Shown here in pieces: positions 25,735 to 32,380 of a DNA stretch of 32,380 nt. The notes below the pieces were generated by a model that did no database searches, had not been told where the DNA came from, and saw only the letters and a program-made list of their open reading frames with translations. The position numbers and the translations under genes were made by a program. The DNA is from Chitinophagales bacterium (GTDB taxonomy: Bacteria > Bacteroidota > Bacteroidia > Chitinophagales > S012-47): NCBI GenBank assembly GCA_015487695.1, contig WFPF01000005.1, positions 1-32,380 on the forward strand, in the 5' to 3' direction. How positions within the stretch are numbered: position 1 is the first letter of the stretch; each line of letters opens with the position of its first letter.

Positions 25735-25945
25735 AGCGGCATCCACAATGCGCCCATTCTGTTACTATACGATAAATCAATTTATTTCTTATATTGCGTA
25801 GTGCTTCCAACGCACATGAAAGAAAAGAAGCCACCAAAGGGTCAGCTGTGATGACCTGGCAAACCGGGTGTGCTCTTCTTCATTTGCTGTGGATACAATA
25901 AATAAACGCTTTGAATTTGACCTGCCACCCAAAAACTTCGGGATC

Positions 25946-26707
25946 ATGAAAAAATCACACCACATTGCCCTCGCTTCCTTTCTCTTTCTCCTTTTGACAC
26001 TGCAGCTGCCGGCCCAGAGCCAAACTCCGCCCATGGGAATGGAAACGCCCGTAACCGAAGGCATCTCCGGAGGCATACAAATAAACTCAATCCAAAGCTT
26101 TACCCAATACCACCGGGCCTCTTCACAGCGGATTACCCTCCCTTACAACATTTACCCCAACTGGCAGGCAGGGGTCACCTTTTCCTACAATACTTTCCAA
26201 GTTCAGGAGCAAGAGCGCCTGAGCGAATTCAATCCGCCTGCCATTTTTACCAAAGTTCAGTTTTATCGGAAAGAGATAAAAAACAAAAGCTTTCGCCTGG
26301 CATATAAATACAGTCATTTCTTTGCCTCGGATGAAAGACCCTGGATGGGCAATAATTCCCTGCTGGCCGCATGGATTGCTCCGCGATATGCCCTGTACAC
26401 GGAAATCAGCTCCGGCTTTTCGGCCCAGCGCCCTTTTGAGTATTTCAGCACGAATCTGTCAGCCGTTGTTCCCGTTCTGGCTCCCCAAGCCAATGTCAGA
26501 CAGCTGAGCCTGTCCGCGGGCGTGGGCAGTTATTTCATGTCAGAAACAAAAGACCTTTCGTATACAGGCACCCTGGGCCTTCAATACCAACACAGCAGGC
26601 GATTTATGATGGAGGCCGGCAGCAGCGTGCCGATAAGCGCTCCCGGCTCATTATATCGGACATACTCTGTAGCCCTGAACGTTGGGATTCGTTTTCTGCT
26701 CTATTAA
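25946..26707 (+). CDS. Small outer-membrane beta-barrel-like protein, unknown function
   Basis: This 253-residue protein has a signal peptide (about 1-23, ending LPAQS). The rest shows alternating amphipathic strands with many aromatic residues (FRLAYKYSHF, ARYALYTEISSGF-like patterns) and a last strand ending VGIRFLLY. That fits a small outer-membrane barrel of roughly 10-12 strands. No named family was recognised. The start was placed at 25946 because MKKSHHIALASFLFLLL is a normal signal peptide. The frame stays open upstream to 25868, but that extension is not signal-like. About 210 bases of possibly structured sequence precede it. Confidence 0.7.
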   Translation: MKKSHHIALASFLFLLLTLQLPAQSQTPPMGMETPVTEGISGGIQINSIQSFTQYHRASSQRITLPYNIYPNWQAGVTFSYNTFQVQEQERLSEFNPPAIFTKVQFYRKEIKNKSFRLAYKYSHFFASDERPWMGNNSLLAAWIAPRYALYTEISSGFSAQRPFEYFSTNLSAVVPVLAPQANVRQLSLSAGVGSYFMSETKDLSYTGTLGLQYQHSRRFMMEAGSSVPISAPGSLYRTYSVALNVGIRFLLY

Positions 26708-26786
26708 TTCTCACAGCCGTTGTGGCCGCTCCTGAAACTTCGGCCGGTTTTCCGCTTTCACGTATATTCGAAGTCTGCGGCCGGAA

Positions 26787-27455
26787 ATGGCCCCGAGAAA
26801 AATGAAATTTGCAAACTTCTTTTCTTCGCTTCAGGAGGAACCCTGGTATCATCACTTTCTGGCACCGGTGCTGGCCGAGCTTGATGAGGAGGGTACACTG
26901 CTCGACATCGGAACTGGCAGCGGCAAGCTTCTGCAAATGGTCAGCAGCGAAACGAATATCCACTGTACAGGTATCGACAGCAGCAAAGAGATGCTGGAAG
27001 AAGCGCGCATCAAGCTTGGGGACTATCCGGCAGAACTCCTGCAGGTGGAGCCCGGAGCCCGCCTGCCTTTTGAAGAGCAAAGTTTTGATTTTATCAGCAT
27101 CTGCAGTGTCCTCTTCCTCCTGCCCCGGTCTGCAGCAGAATTCCTCCTGAAAGAGTCGCTGCGCCTCATGCGCAATGGCGGTAAAATCATCGTACTGACA
27201 CCCAGCGGAAACAGGCGCTTTCTTTCTCTCCTGCGTCATTTCCTCTCCTTCAAAAACCGCGGCATGACCGTCTGGTACACCGCCACCCGGGCACGCGGAC
27301 AGCAATGGTCAGAATCCCGCTTTTTGCAAGGCTTTGCCTCGCAGCACGGACTACACTACCGCGAAGAGAAGGTATTGAAAGGTTTTGCCCGCCTCGAGGT
27401 CCTTCAGCGCGCCACCGGCAGCGGAGCCAAAGACAATACCGGAGCCGAAGATTAA
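26787..27455 (+). CDS. Class I SAM-dependent methyltransferase (Methyltransf_11-like)
   Basis: This 222-residue cytosolic protein has SAM motif I LLDIGTGSGKLL (38-49), the acidic residue after strand 2 in TGIDSSKEML (D64), a LPFEEQSFDFISICSVLFLL motif around 92-112 and a post-III segment, LRLMRNGGKIIVLTP. This is the ubiquinone/menaquinone-type methyltransferase fold without features that fix a substrate. A second in-frame ATG at 26802 (MKFANFFSSL) is an equally plausible start. A near-consensus -7 box (TATATTCG) lies at 26763-26770. It may be cotranscribed with the CMD-like gene 62 bp downstream. Confidence 0.85.
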   Translation: MAPRKMKFANFFSSLQEEPWYHHFLAPVLAELDEEGTLLDIGTGSGKLLQMVSSETNIHCTGIDSSKEMLEEARIKLGDYPAELLQVEPGARLPFEEQSFDFISICSVLFLLPRSAAEFLLKESLRLMRNGGKIIVLTPSGNRRFLSLLRHFLSFKNRGMTVWYTATRARGQQWSESRFLQGFASQHGLHYREEKVLKGFARLEVLQRATGSGAKDNTGAED

Positions 27456-27517
27456 ACGCTATTCCGTGCCGGCTTCCGTCACTCTGTCTTATTTTTACTC
27501 TACAAATATTTAAAAAT

Positions 27518-28078
27518 ATGGCGCGCATCCGCATTATCGGAGAAGACGAAGCAGAAGGCCTTCTCAAGGAAATATACGATCAACTGACAGCCAGGCGCGG
27601 ACAGCTGGCCGAGGTACATAAACTTCAGAGCCTGCGGCCCAAAAGCATCCTCCGGCACATGGAACTCTATATGGAGATCATGTTTACCCGATCGGAGCTG
27701 AGCCGGGCCGAACGCGAAATGATGGCGGTGGTCGTTTCGGCTGCCAATGCCTGCCACTATTGCATGGAGCATCACGGAGCTGCGCTCCACTTCTACTGGA
27801 AAGATGCCGCACGCCTGGAAGAGCTGAAAAAAGACTTTTCACGGGCCGGACTCAATGAGCGGGAAACGGCTCTGGCCCGCTATGCCCGACATCTGACTCT
27901 GCATCCGCAGGAACATGCCGGAAAGGATTTCACCGGGGCACTGCGGGCGCATGGCCTCAGTGACAAAGGAATTCTTGATGCCACGCTGGTTATCTCCTAC
28001 TTCAACTTTGTAAACCGCATGGTAGCAGCCCTCGGAGCCGAACTGGAGGCCCATGGCGGAGAAGGTTTTCAATATTAA
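27518..28078 (+). CDS. AhpD/carboxymuconolactone decarboxylase-like protein (peroxidase-related)
   Basis: This 186-residue cytosolic protein has the CMD/AhpD fold signature ANACHYCMEHHGAAL (76-90), giving C79-x2-C82-x3-H86, the redox-active cysteine pair and proton-relay histidine of alkylhydroperoxidases. A conserved helix, SRAEREMMAVVVS, precedes it. The sequence fits the uncharacterised peroxidase-related enzyme group. The frame extends upstream to 27305, but that part is Arg-rich and overlaps the methyltransferase gene; the family start is MARIRIIGEDEAEG. It is likely a thiol-dependent peroxide reductase with an unknown electron donor. Confidence 0.87.
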   Translation: MARIRIIGEDEAEGLLKEIYDQLTARRGQLAEVHKLQSLRPKSILRHMELYMEIMFTRSELSRAEREMMAVVVSAANACHYCMEHHGAALHFYWKDAARLEELKKDFSRAGLNERETALARYARHLTLHPQEHAGKDFTGALRAHGLSDKGILDATLVISYFNFVNRMVAALGAELEAHGGEGFQY

Positions 28079-28095
28079 AACTTGCGATACGCTTT

Positions 28096-28875
28096 TCAGG
28101 CAATTTTAAGCAGATAATCGACCACCACGCGGTTGAATTCATGCGGCTTGTCGACATTCACCACGTGTCCACAATCAGCAATCACATGCAATGTGGCCGA
28201 GGCATGACTTTCGCTGATTTTCCGGATGGTTGGCAAAAACATATAGTCTTCGGCCCCCATCACGTAGAGCGTGGGAATATTCACCTCGCGAGAGCGGAAA
28301 AGACGGAGGATGGGCTTCACTTCAGCAGCCAGCCTGAACCAGCGGATAAACTCCTTTTGATAAAGTTTCCTGGCTTCCCGCACAAAAAGATTGCGCGATT
28401 CGCGGTGTTTGCGCCTCGGCATGATGTTGAAAGCAAAAAACTTGTAAAGGATGATATAAGGAATCACCGATTTGAACCATACCCCGAAGCGCATGAGCAA
28501 CTGCGACTGAGTAGTCATCTTGAGAGTCGCCCCGCCCATTATCATGCCCGAAACGCGTTCCGGATAGTGCTCTGCGAGCACACGGATGATAATTGTGCCC
28601 AAAGAGATACCCACGAAGTGGGAGCGGTCTATTTTCAGGTGATTCAATACTTCAATGACATCGCGGGAGATGAATTCGAAGGTGTAACACTTCAAATCCC
28701 CGGGCATGGGTATTTTGGAACGTCCGTGCCCCCGCAGATCAACCAGGAGTACGTTAAAATGTTCTCTGAAAGCCTTCACCTGTTTGTACCAGATAGAGGA
28801 ACTGCCCCCTGCCCCGTGGACAAAGGTCACCCAGGGGGCCGAGGGGTCTTTTAGATATGTGCTGAAATGAAGCAT
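28096..28875 (-). CDS. Alpha/beta-fold hydrolase with intact catalytic triad
   Basis: This 259-residue protein has the oxyanion motif HGAGG (20-24), VDLRGHGRS (45-53), nucleophile elbow GISLG (89-93, S91), acid D210 in MGAEDYM and catalytic histidine H237 in CGHVVN. A lid of about 75 residues (120-195), rich in aromatic and basic residues, lies between the core parts. No signal peptide is seen, so it is cytosolic. It is most like small-ester hydrolases or MhpC-type enzymes; the substrate is unknown. It converges on the CMD-like gene with a 17-bp gap and is divergent from a second, degenerate hydrolase-fold gene. Confidence 0.9.
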   Translation of the reverse strand: MLHFSTYLKDPSAPWVTFVHGAGGSSSIWYKQVKAFREHFNVLLVDLRGHGRSKIPMPGDLKCYTFEFISRDVIEVLNHLKIDRSHFVGISLGTIIIRVLAEHYPERVSGMIMGGATLKMTTQSQLLMRFGVWFKSVIPYIILYKFFAFNIMPRRKHRESRNLFVREARKLYQKEFIRWFRLAAEVKPILRLFRSREVNIPTLYVMGAEDYMFLPTIRKISESHASATLHVIADCGHVVNVDKPHEFNRVVVDYLLKIA

Positions 28876-28888
28876 GGGGTATTGCGGC

Positions 28889-28896
28889 CAAAGATA
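28889..28896 (-). promoter_or_regulatory. Promoter -7 box (TATCTTTG) for the alpha/beta hydrolase
   Basis: It matches TAnnTTTG on the minus strand, 13 bases from the ATG at 28875, predicting a leader of only a few bases. Confidence 0.45.
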
Positions 28897-29014
28897 TCAA
28901 AAGCCGGTCAATGAGAAGCTGCAATGCACCTGAACAGAAAGATGAGTGTTGCCCGCCTGCTTCACACTCCGTTTTTAAGCCGTGCCTGCCCGCTTTTTTA
29001 GAGATATTTGCAGA

Positions 29015-29842
29015 ATGATATTTATCAGGTTCCGCTCCTTGTTCCCTCAGGCCATGCTCCTCCTCGTCACAGCCCTTATGATCCGCTGTGCACCGCATAT
29101 CCGGGAAGAGCAGGACGGCTTTGCCGCCATGGAGGACGGCAGCCGAATCTACTATGAAAAAGTGGGCTCGGGCAAAGAGGCCGTAGTGCTCATTCAGGGG
29201 CCCTGTCTCGATCGCAGCATATGGGACAGCAGCGTCAGTGAACTGAAGGATGAATACACACTGCTGCGCTTTGATCCGGCCGGCACGGGGCGCTCCACCA
29301 CCCCCAATCCTGACTATAGCCCCCTCGGCATCGCGCGGCAAACACTGGCCGTCATGGATGCCTGTGGCATACGCAAAGCCATCTTCATCGCCTACGGCCC
29401 TGCCGATCAAGTCATGCTGGCGCTCAGCCGTGAAGCTCCGCAGAGAATTTCGGGTCTTCTCTCCATCGAGGGCTTTCTCTGGCTCGGCTCCGGACCAGAG
29501 GCCGAGCTCTCCGGCTGCTTCAGATACCCAAAGAAGGAAGATATTATGGATTGTTTGCAGGGCGGTCCCGAAGCTGCCGCATATTTGCACCTGCCCTGCC
29601 CCGGGTGGGAGGAGTATACCGGGCATAGCAGCCGCTCCACCGGTATGATTGAGAAATTACCCGTTCCGCTGCAAATCATCATTTCAGGCCAAACCGATGC
29701 ACTTGAGGCTGCCGGGGATTCCTGCTGTCCGGCCGGTCTCATCCTCTATCCGCTAAATTGTGAGGGCCGTCTGCCCATGCTGCGTTGCCCCGTAGCTCTG
29801 AATCGCGAATTGCGGATAGCCCTGGCTTCAGCAGGAATCTGA
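29015..29842 (+). CDS. Cysteine-rich alpha/beta-hydrolase-fold protein lacking catalytic Ser and His (probable pseudoenzyme)
   Basis: This 275-residue protein starts with a hydrophobic segment (about 11-24) followed by C25, which could be a signal or lipoprotein anchor, although Arg before the Cys is unusual. The core is an alpha/beta-hydrolase: VVLIQGPCLDRSIWD, LLRFDPAGTGRSTTP and a candidate acid at D228. The nucleophile elbow reads YGPADQ, with Ala130 where Ser is expected. The histidine region reads CEGRLPML, with Arg252 instead of His, and the oxyanion HG is QG. Ten cysteines are present. The frame opens at 28982, but M12 of that frame gives the better signal-like start. Confidence 0.78.
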   Translation: MIFIRFRSLFPQAMLLLVTALMIRCAPHIREEQDGFAAMEDGSRIYYEKVGSGKEAVVLIQGPCLDRSIWDSSVSELKDEYTLLRFDPAGTGRSTTPNPDYSPLGIARQTLAVMDACGIRKAIFIAYGPADQVMLALSREAPQRISGLLSIEGFLWLGSGPEAELSGCFRYPKKEDIMDCLQGGPEAAAYLHLPCPGWEEYTGHSSRSTGMIEKLPVPLQIIISGQTDALEAAGDSCCPAGLILYPLNCEGRLPMLRCPVALNRELRIALASAGI

Positions 29843-29878
29843 AGCGGAATTAAAGATGAAAATTCAGCGTTTTTGCTT

Positions 29879-29886
29879 TAATTTTG
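29879..29886 (+). promoter_or_regulatory. Promoter -7 box (TAATTTTG) for the tRNA gene
   Basis: It matches TAnnTTTG, 20 bases before the mature tRNA 5' end, a suitable distance for a short precursor leader. Confidence 0.5.
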
Positions 29887-29906
29887 CAGCACTCTTTTGA
29901 GAAAAC

Positions 29907-29983
29907 GGCCGCGTAGTTCAATTGGATAGAACATCAGATTTCGGCTCTGAGGGTTGAGGGTTCGAGTCCTTCCGCGGTCACCA
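29907..29983 (+). tRNA. tRNA-Arg, anticodon TCG, CCA encoded
   Basis: A full cloverleaf can be drawn. The acceptor GGCCGCG pairs with CGCGGTC (one G-T), D stem GTTC with GAAC, anticodon stem TCAGA with TCTGA, and T stem GAGGG with CCTTC (one G-T) around TTCGAGT. The seven-base anticodon loop TTTCGGC places TCG at 29941-29943, reading CGA and, by wobble, other CGN arginine codons. CCA is encoded at 29981-29983. It is followed at once by a strong terminator, so it is a single-gene transcription unit. Confidence 0.96.
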
Positions 29984-29987
29984 TCAC

Positions 29988-30014
29988 AGCCGGGCAGATG
30001 CCCGGCTTTTTTTT
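29988..30014 (+). terminator. Rho-independent terminator after tRNA-Arg
   Basis: Perfect 8-bp arms AGCCGGGC and GCCCGGCT enclose an AGAT loop and are followed by eight T residues. Confidence 0.92.
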
Positions 30015-30183
30015 AAGCCTGCAGCAAAGCCCGTGGCGATAATTTTTTCCAGCGAGTCATGAATTGAGTGATCTTCGGAATGAGAAAAGATCCGCGCCCC
30101 GGCTTTTTACATTTTATTCCCGGTTTAGCAACGATCCCACCCATCGCGCAAGGGGTTATGAATTATCAGCCTGCGGGGGGTGG

Positions 30184-30210
30184 TTGCTATTGACCCGCTA
30201 TGTAATTTTA
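30184..30210 (+). promoter_or_regulatory. Probable promoter of the CDF-like gene
   Basis: TTG at 30184-30186 and TAATTTTA at 30203-30210 (one mismatch from TAnnTTTG) are 16 bases apart. Between this and the ATG at 30245 lies a near-palindrome (CTTCGCA, G, TGCGGAG) flanked by AATTTTA and TAAAATT, possibly an operator. Confidence 0.4.
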
Positions 30211-30244
30211 CAGTCTTCGCAGTGCGGAGTATAAAATTCCGGAA

Positions 30245-31039
30245 ATGAAAAAAACAAGTTTTAAAATACGCCAAATGGATTGTCCGGCCGAAGAAGCACT
30301 GGTACGTGCCAAACTGCAAGCTTTTGAGGATATCCGGCACCTCGACTTTGACCTTCCGCAGCGTCAGTTGACCATTTATCACGAAGGCGAGAGCGCCCCC
30401 CTTGCCAAAGCCCTTGCCGAGCTGCACCTGGGCGAAACACTGATTGGGAGCGAGGAAAGCGAAGCGGAAACCTTCAGGGAGCAAAGCAATCAGAAAAAAT
30501 TGCTTTGGACCGTGCTTGCCATCAATTTTGCCTTCTTCATCTTCGAAATGGGTACCGGCCTCCTCTCGCGCTCCATGGGCCTTGTGGCCGACAGCCTCGA
30601 TATGCTGGCCGATTCCTTTGTTTATGGAATCAGCCTCCTTGCCGTGGGTCGTTCCCTCCGCAGAAAAAAAAGAATCGCCCGCCTGGCCGGATATTTTCAG
30701 ATTGTACTGGCATTAAGCGGATTTGCCGAAGTGCTGAGGCGCTTCTTTCTTACAGGAGAAAGTCCCGATTTCAGAACCATGATCGTGGTTTCACTGCTTG
30801 CGCTGGCTGCCAATGCCTATTCCCTCTATCTCATGCAAAGATCGAAAAGCCGGGAAGAAGCGCATATGAAAGCCAGCCTGATTTTTACCTCGAATGACAT
30901 CGTCATCAACCTGGGTGTCATCGCAGCCGGGGTTCTCGTATATCTCTTCCATTCAGCCCTCCCTGATTTACTGATCGGAAGCATCGTTTTTCTCCTCGTT
31001 GTCCGAGGCGCCATCAGAATACTGAAAGTGGCCCGGTGA
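30245..31039 (+). CDS. CDF-like cation transporter with N-terminal HMA-like domain
   Basis: This 264-residue protein has an N-terminal ferredoxin-like domain (about 1-75) resembling heavy-metal-associated domains, with a single Cys in QMDCPAEEALV (C13) rather than CxxC. A cation-diffusion-facilitator membrane part follows (about 87-262, six predicted helices). TM2 carries DxxxD in ADSLDMLADS. In TM5 the usual HxxxD is replaced by FTSND, so the canonical zinc site lacks its histidine. The cytosolic C-terminal domain of CDF proteins is absent. It probably moves or senses a transition metal, but the ion is unclear. It stands alone after tRNA-Arg. Confidence 0.8.
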   Translation: MKKTSFKIRQMDCPAEEALVRAKLQAFEDIRHLDFDLPQRQLTIYHEGESAPLAKALAELHLGETLIGSEESEAETFREQSNQKKLLWTVLAINFAFFIFEMGTGLLSRSMGLVADSLDMLADSFVYGISLLAVGRSLRRKKRIARLAGYFQIVLALSGFAEVLRRFFLTGESPDFRTMIVVSLLALAANAYSLYLMQRSKSREEAHMKASLIFTSNDIVINLGVIAAGVLVYLFHSALPDLLIGSIVFLLVVRGAIRILKVAR

Positions 31040-31393
31040 ATGCATATCCCGGAGTTTTTATCTCCGTATTAAGAGATTCCTGCAAATACTCCTGATACAT
31101 GTAAAGGCCTATCATTTCGATATCATGTACCAAAGTGTGGTGAAAGATTTTCATTGTTATTCTGCCTGACAATATGGGCAATAACTCACATCTTCTTTAC
31201 CGCCTGTTTGACTCTTCTCATATGAATAATCCAACAAACTCAGGCACCCTGCTTTCTTCGATACCCATAAGATGTAAAAAACTGCAATTAACGGCCGGTT
31301 ATTCAAAAACAAAAAGCTAACAAAGTGTCAATAATTTTCCCGAAGATTGGAAATATCAAATAAATTACGATATTTAAGGAAAATTCTAATTCT
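31040..31393. other. 354-base intergenic stretch without a recognisable gene
   Basis: The stretch is more AT-rich than the rest of the window. A weak CGGAG...CTCCG hairpin lies shortly after the CDF-like gene but lacks a T-run. No coding frame, tRNA or repeat was recognised on either strand. The promoter of the next gene must lie near its right end, but no consensus -7 box was found. Confidence 0.5.
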
Positions 31394-32065
31394 ATGACTA
31401 GAGAAGAGCAACTGGTCTTTTGCAAAAAATGCATTAACCGAAGGCTGGATTCAAAGCAGGGTTTTCTCTGTGCATTAACGGGCGAGAAAGCAGATTTTGA
31501 AAAGGAATGTGCTCATTTCCAAGCCGACCCCAACGTGGATGTTGCCCTCTTCCCGGAGGAGGAAGTGTTGACAAGAAAAGAGATAAAGGCCAAACTTCCG
31601 GTGGAAGTGATGGAAAAGTTAAGACTGGAACAGAGGCTCTTCTCTGCTTTGCTGACGGGGTTGATTGTTGGTGTCATAGGAGCCATACTCTGGGGTATCA
31701 TCTCAGTAGCTACCGGATACCAGATCGGCTATATGGCTCTGGCAATTGGCGCAGCTGTTGGGTTGAGTATTCGCCTTGTAGGACGGGGACTGGACAATGT
31801 CTTTGGTTTCATGGGAGCCGGCATTGCATTCTTTAGTGTTTTGCTTGGGAATTTTTTCACGATTATCGGATTCCTTGCAAATACTTTTGAACTCGGGTAT
31901 TGGGAAATGCTCGGAAATATCAACTACCAGTATCTTCCCGACCTGATGATCGAAACTTTCAGTCCCTTCGATCTTCTGTTTTACGGAATTGCTGTTTACG
32001 AAGGTTACCGTTTCTCATTTCGTGTGATTTCTTCACAACCAATAATCGCAAATCCAAAATCATAG
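31394..32065 (+). CDS. Membrane protein with N-terminal four-cysteine motif, unknown function
   Basis: This 223-residue protein has an N-terminal cytosolic stretch with C10, C13, C26 and C39 in the pattern CKKC...LCALTG...KECAHF, which could bind a metal ion (zinc or an Fe-S cluster). A charged linker (about 43-80) and about four hydrophobic helices follow (84-106, 113-130, 136-162 and 188-205, approximate). This Cys pattern recurs, as far as I recall, at the N-terminus of other Bacteroidota membrane proteins, but I cannot name a function. Codon use is more AT-leaning than in neighbouring genes, and it sits between an AT-rich spacer and an insertion sequence end. Confidence 0.78.
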   Translation: MTREEQLVFCKKCINRRLDSKQGFLCALTGEKADFEKECAHFQADPNVDVALFPEEEVLTRKEIKAKLPVEVMEKLRLEQRLFSALLTGLIVGVIGAILWGIISVATGYQIGYMALAIGAAVGLSIRLVGRGLDNVFGFMGAGIAFFSVLLGNFFTIIGFLANTFELGYWEMLGNINYQYLPDLMIETFSPFDLLFYGIAVYEGYRFSFRVISSQPIIANPKS

Positions 32066-32247
32066 GGAAAAAGTGCCATTACTTGTGGCTGTCAAGGCTA
32101 TAAGCTCATAAAACGACCCCACAGTATTCCGCATCTTTATTCTAAAGACAAAGTGTTAGAAGAGAATGAGAGATTATATGCAGAATCAATTCTGATACTT
32201 CCTTATGAATTTTATTTTCTGTAATCGTAATGTACGCAATATCAGAT
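32066..32247. other. AT-rich spacer before the insertion sequence, no gene recognised
   Basis: No convincing coding frame was found on either strand. A minus-strand frame across 32142-32360 runs through the predicted IS end and has no recognisable motif. Confidence 0.4.
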
Positions 32248-32269
32248 TGTTTTGGCCCCCTAAGAAATC

Positions 32270-32318
32270 GGACATAATTATAGTTAGATATCTGTAATAA
32301 TTTTTTAAAATTATGTCC
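32270..32318. repeat. Inverted repeat directly before the transposase start
   Basis: GGACATAATT (32270-32279) is repeated inverted as AATTATGTCC (32309-32318), a perfect 10-bp match with a 29-base loop. The right arm ends one base before the transposase ATG. Confidence 0.6.
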
Positions 32319-32319
32319 T

Positions 32320-32380
32320 ATGGAAAAGCGAACATTCACAAAAGAGCAAAAGCTGGCCATTATAAAGGAAGCCTCTGAGC
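32320..32380 (+). CDS. IS3-family transposase OrfA (helix-turn-helix subunit), N-terminal fragment
   Basis: Twenty codons are visible before the window ends: MEKRTFTKEQKLAIIKEASE. The xFTxEQKLAIIKE pattern is the usual start of IS3/IS911-type OrfA proteins, whose helix-turn-helix binds the element's ends. In that family a second frame (OrfB, DDE integrase) normally follows by programmed -1 frameshift; here that part is outside the window. Confidence 0.72.
   Translation, partial: MEKRTFTKEQKLAIIKEASE

Larger units (their letters stand above)
32248..32380 (+). mobile_element. Left end of an IS3-family-like insertion sequence, cut by the window edge
   Basis: The stretch 32248-32274 begins TG, then has a GGCCCCC block and ends ATCGGACA, resembling the terminal inverted repeats of IS3/IS150-group elements (TGTACTG-CCCC-...-TTGGACA type). 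A transposase start lies 72 bases inside, the usual distance. The right end and target duplication are outside the window, so the exact boundary is inferred. Confidence 0.6.

Noticed and set aside
27305-27517. N-terminal extension of the AhpD/CMD-like gene
   Set aside because: The extra 71 codons are Arg-rich, overlap the methyltransferase coding region and precede the normal family start at 27518.
28754-29626. Open frame of 290 codons opposite the degenerate hydrolase gene, extending into the promoter region of the other hydrolase
   Set aside because: I considered whether this strand might be the real gene, since the plus-strand protein lacks catalytic residues. The plus-strand product still follows the hydrolase fold throughout, while this one matches nothing I know.
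29907-32380. Genomic island inserted at tRNA-Arg
   Set aside because: A tRNA, an AT-rich stretch and an insertion sequence suggested this, but no repeat of the tRNA 3' end and no integrase gene are visible in the window.
1-32380. CRISPR array or phage region
   Set aside because: No regularly spaced direct repeats and no phage structural genes were seen in any part of the window.

Overview
The window looks like chromosomal DNA of a member of the Bacteroidota, probably an environmental, non-enteric lineage. Four things point there. One protein ends in a type IX secretion (T9SS) sorting domain. Two TonB-dependent receptors start with a carboxypeptidase-like regulatory domain. Lipoproteins and outer-membrane beta-barrels are common. 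Many starts carry the Bacteroidota promoter -7 element TAnnTTTG. The DNA has medium GC and is dense with genes, except for a more AT-rich last 1.3 kb that ends in what looks like the left end of an IS3-type insertion sequence.

Layout. 1-474: 3' end of a beta-propeller-like protein. 573-1556: zinc-free MDR oxidoreductase, then a bidirectional terminator shared with the opposing T9SS cargo protein (1646-3055). 3152-5133: HMG-CoA lyase, converging on and overlapping a THUMP-domain rRNA methyltransferase. 5347-11098: a six-gene operon under a TetR-type operator, encoding TetR, a periplasmic LolA-like carrier, two FtsX/MacB-like permeases, a LolD-like ATPase and an outer-membrane beta-barrel, closed by a strong terminator. 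This is the most system-like part of the window. 11119-12746: fasciclin lipoprotein and a CvfB-like S1 RNA-binding protein. 12812-15661: first TonB-dependent receptor.

15703-19259: amino-acid and nucleoside catabolism, with a saccharopine dehydrogenase-family protein divergent from cytidine deaminase and ornithine aminotransferase, followed by a small two-helix membrane protein. 19266-24104 (minus strand): radical SAM protein, ribulose-phosphate epimerase and second TonB-dependent receptor. 24212-28078 (plus strand): nitrilase, class II-like c-type cytochrome lipoprotein, small beta-barrel, SAM methyltransferase and AhpD/CMD-like protein. 28096-29842: two divergent alpha/beta-hydrolase-fold proteins, one with an intact triad and one that appears to have lost the catalytic Ser and His. 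29907-29983: tRNA-Arg(UCG) with a strong terminator. 30245-31039: cation-diffusion-facilitator-like membrane protein with an HMA-like N-terminus. 31394-32065: four-cysteine membrane protein. 32248-32380: start of an insertion sequence.

How it works together. The clearest functional unit is the TetR operon. Its products would span inner membrane, periplasm and outer membrane, and could move a lipid or lipoprotein outward (inference). A second theme is regulatory. For at least five genes the -7 box lies only 4-5 bases upstream of the start codon, which predicts leaderless or near-leaderless mRNAs. All functions come from reading motifs; no database search was possible.
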